A DNA stretch of 64,000 nucleotides from JASGCP01 sp965263285 (GTDB lineage: Bacteria; Bacteroidota; Bacteroidia; Chitinophagales; Chitinophagaceae): positions 992,001 through 1,056,000 of the forward strand of contig CBDHHD010000004.1 in assembly GCA_965263285.1 (NCBI GenBank). The letters run 5' to 3'. Position numbers and translations under genes: made by a program. Below are positions 20,271 to 30,100 of this stretch, piece by piece; within the stretch, counting starts at the first letter, position 1; every line of letters starts with the position of its first letter. The notes beneath the pieces were generated by a model that worked only from the letters and a program-made list of their open reading frames with translations, did not search any database and was not told where the DNA came from.

Positions 20271-23200
20271 CTTCCCAATAGGTCAACTCATTGGGATATT
20301 TTATTATGTACTCTTTCCCCAAATTTACCCATTGTCGATAGCTCGTTCGTTTAGCTAATAGCTTCTTGCCTTTATACACTGTTTCTATATCTTCCAACAA
20401 AATACGCCAACTCACTGCATCAATAATAAGATGATGTGCAGCAATAAATATTCTCGCTGTCTTATTTTTATAGCCATGAATATAAGCTATTTGATAAGTC
20501 TTACTCTCGTAGATGTTAAAACTATCTTGCCAACTCGTGTATTGCCTTTTTAATTTCTCTTCAAATACACTAATGCCCTCTTGCTCATTCCATTCGCGAA
20601 TATCAAGTATTTCTAATGGTACTAGTTCTTTCTCACTATCATAATATTGAATAATATTTTCATCTGTATCTTTTCTATAGGTAAGTCTAAATGCATCATG
20701 GTGTTCAACAACTTTTTCTATCGCCATCTTCAATTTTTCTATTTCTAATTCTGGGGTCTCTATTAAAAAAGATTGATTATAATGATGCTCATTAGTCAGT
20801 TTTAATTCAAAAAAATATTGTTGTATCGGCAATAATTTCAACTCGCCTGATAGTTTGCCTTGTTCAGATAGATACACTTTAATTTGATGGTTACTCAATA
20901 CATGCGCTACTATTCTTTCGATGGTTCTATGTTCAAAAACATCCTTCACACTCAATTCCTTTCCTAATTCACTTCTCACCCTACTACTCAACTGAATAGA
21001 CTTAATGCTATCTCCTCCTACCCTAAAAAAATCATCTTGTACACCAATACTGTTATTGCCTAATAATTTCTCCCAAATAGATAGTAGCTGTTGTTCTAAT
21101 TCATTTTTAGGGGCTTTATATTCTTTGCTATCAGTAAGATTATATTCCATCGTTAACAACGCTTTTCTATCCAACTTGCCATTCACCGTTAAAGGCATCT
21201 GCTCTATTTGCAACAGCCCTGTAGGCACCATATAGTCAGGCAATTGCTTAGACAAATAGCTTCTCAATTCTTCTACATCTACTTGTTCCTTAGCCACAAA
21301 ATAACCCACTAAGTATTTATTTTCTGCTTTCTTATTAACCAACACGACAGCTTGTTCAATAACTTGTTCATCCTTTAATCCTTCAATCCTAGTCTGAAAT
21401 CCTTGAATCATAATCTCTATCTCCCCTAATTCAATTCTATATCCTCTTATCTTCACTTGAAAATCATTCCTGCCTATATATTCAATATTGCCATCGAGTA
21501 ACATTCGCACTAAATCTCCTGTCTTGTAGAGTTTGCTATTTCTATCTTTCTTTTTATCTTCTTCTGTTTGAAAAGGATTCTTAATAAATCTTTCCGCAGT
21601 TAATTCAGGTCTATTCAAATAACCTCTTGCTACACCATCGCCTCCAATATACAACTCCCCTATACTTCCTATTGGCACAACTTGAAGTTTTGTATTTAAT
21701 AAATATATCTTTATATTGTATATTGGTTTCCCAATTTGTTCTACTTCATCTATATTAATTTGTTTACCCAAAGCATATATGGTTGCCTCTGTAGGTCCAT
21801 AATAATTAAACAGCAAATAATTTTTCGAACAATCATTAGCTATGTTTCTATTGCATGGCTCTCCTGCATAGATAATATGTTTTAATTCTGGATAGATATG
21901 TTGCGGGAGTTGTGATAACAACACAGGAGGGATATATAGATAATTAATAGATTTTTCTATAATATATTGAGATAAAAATGAAATGTTTCGTATGGCTAAT
22001 TCATTAAAAATATGTAATTCGCCTCCTTGTACTAAAGGGCTTAAGAATTCACTAACAGAAACATCAAATTGATAAGAGGTAAACGCACTTGCCCTTAGAT
22101 ATGTTTGATTAATTGGATATAAAATATACGCAGTAGCATATAAAAGATTAACAACATTTTTATGTTCAACCATTACTCCCTTAGGATTCCCCGTTGTTCC
22201 TGAAGTATAAATAATATACGCTAAAGAACGAGAGCTAATGGTTAATGGTAAATGGTTAATGGTTAATGAATATAATTTTTTTAGAAATTGTTCATCTGTT
22301 ACATTAACAATTGTAAACTGAACATTTTCAATTTTCAATTTGCAATTTATAATTAAACACTTAGGCTGTGTATCTTGCAAAATGAATAAAATTCTCTCTT
22401 CGGGATACTCAGGAGAGATAGGGCAATAAGTAGCTCCGCTCTTAAACACTCCTAAGATGGCAATAATCATCCATTCACTTCGCTCCAATAACAAACAAAT
22501 AATATCGTCTGCTTTAGTTTGATAATTATTGTGCAAATAATGTGCTAACTGATTAGCTTTTTTATTTAACTCTTGGTAGGTTAGTTGCTTCTCCTCAAAA
22601 ACCACCGCTATATTATTCGGCGTTCTTGCTACTTGCTCTTCAAATAACTGATGTATGATTTTATCTTTAGGATACTCTTTTTCAGTTTTGTTATAATCGT
22701 ATACAAGATAGTTGTATTCTTCATTATCTATTAGTATAAGTTCTTGTTCTAATTTATTGTAACAAATAGGGATTTGTTGCAATAGCAAAGACATTAATTT
22801 TAATAGCCTTTCTATTTGCTTCTCCTCAAACAACTCGCCCGCATATTTGATTTCTACACTAAGCACACCATCTTTCTCATAAGACAATACAGTTAATGGA
22901 TAATCTGTCTTTTCTACTGATGATAAAAATATAGGCATTAATGCATGTGCATCTTGATTATCTTTGTTTGTAGGTCTGGGATAATTCTCATACACTACCA
23001 TCGTAGCAAATAAACGATCTGAAGCATTGCTATGTAAACTACTTAAATGAGTATGTGTTAACTGATTCAATTGCTCCGTATCTTTCTGAATATTTTTTAA
23101 TATATTTAATATGCTCTCATTAGAACTATGTCGCACTACCAAGGGTAGTGTGTTGATATACAAGCCTACCGATTGCTCTATATCATTAATTGGTAACCCT

Positions 23201-24104
23201 CTGCCTGAAAGCGTTATGCCAATAATATTGTCATTTCTGTTGTCATATACACTTAATGCCTTGCTCCAACACCACATGATTAAATTACTCCAGGTAAATC
23301 CTTCTTGTTTAATGAAACTTGACAAAGCTCTGTATTCCTTATCTCTTATCTTAACTCCTTTTGATATGGGTTCTTGAATAAATTTGTAGTCTAACAGATT
23401 AATACCGTTCGCCTCTTGTTTTCTCAATCCCCTTACATCTATCGTTCTTTCTAGACCAGACAAATAATCTACCCACCATTTATCATGTGTATCCTTTTTA
23501 CTTTTTACTTGCAGATATTCTTGTGCCCTCAAATAGACTTGCTCCTCTAATAGTTCAACTGGTGTATTTTGATTTATTAAACTATTATAAACTTCATGAA
23601 TATAATTTAATAAATTAGGATTGCTCCACCCATCACTTATCGCATGATGATTACTATATAAAACCACAAACTCTTCTTTATCTACTTGTATCAAATAAAC
23701 CCTTAATAAATTACCCTTCGCTAAATCATAGTCCTCTTTCCTATCTTCTATTCTAATACCCTCTATCGCTTTTTCTTTATTTCTCTTATGCTGAATATCT
23801 CTAAATCGATAATCTAATGTTACCTTCTTATCTATAATCTGCACTATCTCTTCTTCCCAATTAAACCGAACTCTTAGTCCAGGATAATGATCCAATGCTT
23901 GTTGCCATGACTGAATAAAATAATCCTCATTCACTTGGCTTTTATATTTCCATAATAACTGAACCTTATACGCATCGTCTCCTTCAGACTTACTCAAATA
24001 ATGATAGATAAATCCTGCTTGTAAACTATTGGCTACATAAATGGCTTGTATCTCATTGTCTATTTGCAATCTATTGAGTAAATCTTTGCTTACTATAGAA
24101 TGCG
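19560..24104 (-). other. NRPS module 3: C(DCL)-A-T-E; A code DVSYIAYIYK, substrate unassigned
   Basis: The C domain begins ANSLQAGFIYHYL and has HHAISDGWS, typical of C domains that accept a D-configured donor, matching the upstream E domain. The A core reads FDVSVSEFL, YLYIPPVLL, IIYAGEP and NYYGPTEATIY, from which I read DVSYIAYIYK. I cannot match this code to a substrate; it shares D-V and I-A with proline codes but differs elsewhere. The first frameshift lies inside this module's E domain at about 20267. Module 7 shares this A core. Confidence 0.72.
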
Positions 24105-27100
24105 TATCACTTGGAGTAAGGTAAGATCTATTGAATGATTGAATATAATTAGCAATAGCAATCATTTCTTGCTTAAAATATATTGAAAGATTATCTATAT
24201 ATTCCTTAGTCAGCCTTCCTCGTATTGAAAATTCTAAAATACCATTTTTAAACACTCCCCCATTGATATCTAACCAAAGATTGCTTTTATTTTTATTAGA
24301 TACCGACATCCCACTTGATTCATTTGTTAAAAACCAATCTTGTTGCTCTTCTTTCTTAAATACACCCAAGTAGTTGAAGCTAATCTTTGGCAAATGCTTA
24401 TACCCTCTTATAAATCCATAGCCAATGCCTTTATTGGGGATTCTTCGCAACTCCTCCTTTACTTCAATAATTGACTCTTGCACATTATCATATATAGGTA
24501 GATGGATAGGCACAATACTCGTAAACCAGCCCATTGTCTTAGAAATATCTATATCGTCTTGTAACGACTCTCTCCCATGACCTTCTAATATAATAGATAC
24601 CTCCTGCTCATCAAATAGCTTTCCTAAGGCTCTTGCTAAGGCAGTTAATAACAAATCATTTACCTCTGTATGAAATACTTGATTCGCAGATAATAACAAA
24701 TAACTAGTTATATCTCTATCTATTGTAATAGTTGTAAAATAGATCTCTTCTTGTATAGTAATCTTTGATGATAATTTTGCAATATTCTCTTGCACTTTCT
24801 TCTCTACACCTTCCCAATAACTTAATTCATTAGGATAATGTGCGACATAATCTTTCCCTATATTTACCCATTGGCGATAGCTCGTTCGTTTAGCTAATAG
24901 CTTCTTGCCTTTATACACTATTTCTATATCTTCCAACAAAATACGCCAACTCACCGCATCAATAATAAGATGGTGTGCAGCAATAAATATTCTCGCAGTC
25001 TTGTTTTTATATCCCCATATATAAGCCATCTGATAAGTCTTCCCCTCGTAAATATTAAAACTATCTTGCCAACTCGTGTATTGCTTTTTTAATTTCTCTT
25101 CAAATACAACAGTTCCTTCTTGCACATTCCATTCGCTAATATCAAGAACATCTAATGATATGGCTTCTTTCTTACTATCATAATATTGAATAATATTTCC
25201 TTCTGCATCTTTTCTATAGGCAAGTCTAAATGCATCATGCTGTTCAACAACTTTTTCTATCGCTATCTTCAATTTTTCTATTTCTAATTCTGGGGTCTCT
25301 ATTAAAAAAGATTGATTATAATGATGCTCATTAGTCAGTTTTAATTCAAAAAAATATTGTTGTATCGGCAATAAGTTCAACTCGCCTGATAGTTTGCCTT
25401 GTTCAGATAGATACACTTTAATTTGATGGTTACTCAATACATGCGATACCATTCTTTCGATGGTTCTATGTTCAAAAACATCCTTCACACTTAATTCTTT
25501 TCCTAATTCACTTCTCACCCTACTACTCAACTGAATAGACTTAATGCTATCTCCACCTACCCTAAAAAAATCATCTTGTACACCAATACTGTTATTGCCT
25601 AATAGTTTCTCCCAAATAGATAATAGCTGTTGTTCTAATTCATTTTTAGGGGCTTTGTATTCTTTGCTATCAGTAAGGTTATATTCTATGGCTAATAATG
25701 CCTTTCTATCCAACTTGCCATTCACCGTTAAAGGTATTCGATCTATTTGCACCAATCCTATAGGTACCATATAGTCAGGCAATTGCTTAGACAAATAAAT
25801 TCTTAATTCTTCTACATCTACCTGTTCCCTAGCCACAAAATAACCCACTAAGTATTTATTTTCTGCTTTCTTATTAACCAATACTACAGCTTGTTCTATC
25901 ATCCTAAAATCCTGAAATCCTTGAATCCTAGTCTCTATCTCTCCTAATTCAATTCTATAGCCTCTTATCTTCACTTGAAAATCATTCCTGCCTATATATT
26001 CAATATTGCCATCGGGTAGCATTCGCACTATGTCTCCTGTTTTATACAGCCTACTATTTCTATTTTTCTTTTTTTCTTCTTCTGTTTGAAAAGGATTTTT
26101 AATAAATCGTTCTGCAGTCAATTCAGGTCTATTCAAATAGCCTCTCGATAAACCATCACCACCAAGATACAATTCGCCCATAGATCCTATGGGTAATAGT
26201 GTATTATCATTTGAAACTACAAAAGCAGTTCTGTTATTTAATGGCTTGCCAATAGATATATTCTGATTTTTATTATTTTTATTACATGTATAAGTCAAAC
26301 TAAAAGTTGTGTTTTCGGTAGGACCATATCCATTTATAAAAAATTGCGGACCATTCGCACACATCAATTGTTGAACCAATATAGGATTAAGAGCCTCTCC
26401 TCCCACCAATAAATAAGTTAGATGTTTAAAAAGTGTATTGTCTTGTAAATACAAAGCTTCAAATAATGTTTTTGTTAACCATAGTATATTAATATTATGT
26501 TCTACACAATAACTTTTAAATATCTGTACTTCCAGCATGTTTTTTATATCTTTAGGTACATATATCTTACCTCCATTCAATAACATGCCCCACAACTCAA
26601 AAGTAAAAGCATCAAAACAAATGTCTGATAACTGTATAGTAAAAGAATGGCTGTCAAGCTTAACATAATCTACTCCCTTTACTAAAGACACTACATTACT
26701 ATGATCTACCATTACCCCCTTAGGATTTCCTGTTGTTCCTGAAGTATAAATAATATATGCTAAAGCATGAGAGTGAATGGTTAATGGTAAATGGTTAATG
26801 GTTAATGAATATAATTCTTTTAGAAATTGTTCATCTGTTACATTAAGAATTACAAACTGAACATTTTCAATTTTCAATTTGCAATTTGTAATTAAACACT
26901 TAGGCTGAGTATCTTGTAAAATAAATAAAACTCTCTCATTAGGATATTCGGGTGAGATAGGACAATAAGCTGCTCCACTCTTAAGCACTCCTAAAATAGC
27001 AATAATCATCCATTCGCTTCGCTCCAATAATAAACAAATAATATCGTCTGCTTTAGTATCATAATTGTGATGCAAATAATGTGCTAGCTGATTAGCTTTG

Positions 27101-30100
27101 TTATTTAACTCTTGATAAGTTAATTTTTTATCCTCAAATAGCACCGCTATATTATTCGGCGTTCTTGCTACTTGCTCTTCAAATAACTGATGTATGGTTT
27201 TATCTTTAGGATACTCTTTTTCTGTTTTATTATAATCGTATACAAGATAATTGTATTCTTCATTATTAATAAATCTTATTGAGTTTACACTATTATCTAA
27301 TTTATTTCTCACTATCTGTGTTAAAATCAATTCGTAAGTCTTTACAAATCGCTCTATAGTTTCTCTTTTGTATAGTGCTGTAGCATAGTTAAAATAAATT
27401 TGCAATTCATCATTTCTTTCCGATACCATCGTAGTTATATCAAATTTCGCTGGCACTACGTTTATCCTATTTTTTAGATAAGGCTTAAATAATGTTGTAT
27501 CATCACCACCAAAATCTTGCAATCCAAACATAATTTGAAAGATAGGATGACGACTCGCATCTCGTTCTACATGCAATTCCTCTACTAATTGCTCAAAAGG
27601 AATATCCTGATTGTTTTGCCCTTGGGTAACAATAGCATTTACTTTTTCAATATATGTTTTCAAAGTGTCTTTAAAATCTATTTGTATCCTTAGTACTAAG
27701 CTATTTACAAAAAAACCAATCATATCTTTCGTACCTGTGTAATGTCTATTTGCAAAGGGAGAACCCACTATAATATCCTGCTCATTGCTATAAGCAAACA
27801 AAAACAAATAGTATCCAGATAGCAAGACACTATATAGACTTGCATTTAATTCTTTAGCTACTACTTTTAAATTTTGACTAGTTTCTTTTGACAATAAAGC
27901 AACTATAGTTTCTCCATTATAATTCATTTGTAAAGGACGAGAAAAATCAGTAGGCAATTTACTATTATTATACCCCTCTAATTGTTGCTTCCAATAGTTA
28001 AGCTCTTTATTCCATCTTGTTCCTTGTAAAAAATTTCTTTGCCACAAAGCATAATCCTTATATTGTATAGTAACCGTATGTGTTAGTGGTTGTTCATTAA
28101 TTAATAATTGATATGTATGATAAACTTCTCTTTGAAAAACCTCGGCCGACCATCCATCAAAAGCTATATGATGAACAACAATCATTAATACGATTTTACC
28201 ATCTTTCTTTTTGGGTATAAAAAACTTTATCTGTATAGGCAATTCCTTATCTAATTGAAATGAATATTTTATTGAACTTGATACTTCCTCTTCTACATCA
28301 CTCCTATTTACATAGGTTTCTTCTTGTATTAGATTTTCTGATATAGCCTTAACAGACTGATAAGTTATTCCCTTTTCGCTTTCTTCAATAATCGTTCGTA
28401 AAATCTCGTGCTTATCTACTACAAATAGCAATGCCTCTTTTAACTTTTCTTTATCTACTGACTTGTCCATCTCAAACACCATTGGTATATTATACACTGC
28501 ACTATTTTTCTTATCATACTGATAGATAAACCATAACCTATTTTGTGCGTAGGACAATACTTGATCCTCTTCACTATTAAATACTTGCTTTGTTATAGCT
28601 ATTTTTTCAATATTATCTGATAATAGATACTCAGCTAACTGGCGAATCGTATTTCTTTCAAATATAATTCTAACAGAAAAAGAAGTGTTAAAGCCCTTAT
28701 TTATTAGGTTCATTAAACGAATACTTAAAGTACTATTCCCGCCTAATCTAAAAAATGATTGCGTTACACTTATCTCAGATTCCGAGGTTTGTAATAAGTT
28801 TGACCATATCTTTAACAATCGTTCTTCTATGTTGTTCTTTGGCAATTCTATAACCTCATCCGTTATTTTATATTCAATATTTAACAACGCTTTTCTATCC
28901 AACTTGCCATTCACCGTTAAAGGCATTTGCTCTATTTGCACCAATCCTGTAGGCACCATATATTCGGGCAATTGCTTAGAGAGATAACTTCTCAACTCTT
29001 CTACATCTACCTGTTCATTAGCTACAAAATATCCCACTAAATATTTATTATCTCCTCTGTCATTTACCAACACCACGGCTTGTTCAATAACTTGTTCATC
29101 CTTTAATCCTTCAATCCTAGTCTGAAATCCTTGAATCCTAATCTCTATCTCACCCAATTCAATTCTATATCCCCTTATCTTCACTTGAAAATCATTTCGC
29201 CCTATATATTCGATATTACCATCGGGTAGCATTCGCACTAAATCGCCTGTTTTATACAACCTACTATTTCTATTTTTCTTTTTATCTTTTTCTGTTTGAA
29301 AAGAATTTTTAATAAATCTTTCTGCAGTCAATTCTGGCCTATTCAAATATCCTCTCGCTACACCATCGCCTCCAATGTATAATTCGCCCATAGATCCTAT
29401 AGGTAGCAACTGTAGATTATTATTTAATACATATATAGACTTATTATCTATAGGCTTCCCTATATTATTATTGTTATCACCCATGCTATAATGATGCATG
29501 GTAGCGCACACTGTAATTTCAGTGGGGCCATACGCATTAAATACTTCTATCTCTTGTTCATAATACCTTTTTATTATATCTATATTGGGTGATTCTCCTG
29601 CTAATATCATTTTATCAAGAGACAAAAAAACATCTTTTTGTAAAATAGCTGGGGGTAAAGTGGCTATTTCTATATTATTAATTTGAATATAATTTGCTAA
29701 TAGATAAAAGTCTTGTTGTATATCTGAAGATATGAGATAAGAGGTGTGTCCATTGCAAATAGAGACAAATAGCTCAGAAACAAATGCATCAAAAGAATAA
29801 TTAGCATATAACAATAATCTAAAAATCTTATTTTCTTTTATAGGCACTAACCATATTCTACTCTGTGCCATTTGAAGATTTATTACTGAACCATGTTCTA
29901 CCATCACTCCCTTGGGATTCCCCATTGTTCCTGAGGTATAAATAATATATGCCAAAGCATGAGAGCTAATGATTAATGGTAAATGGTTAATGGTTAACGA
30001 ATATAATTCTTTTAGAAATTGTTCATCCATTAAATTAACAATTACAAACTGAACATTTTCAATTTTCAATTTGCAATTTGTAATTAAGCACTTAGGTTGA

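Noticed and set aside
402..25774. Repeated plus-strand ORFs of 76-88 residues beginning MLSLESCRTT or MLSPPTLKKS, one pair per 4.54 kb
   Set aside because: They lie antisense to conserved NRPS segments (C domain and T domain) and recur only because the modules are repeated. No independent coding signal.
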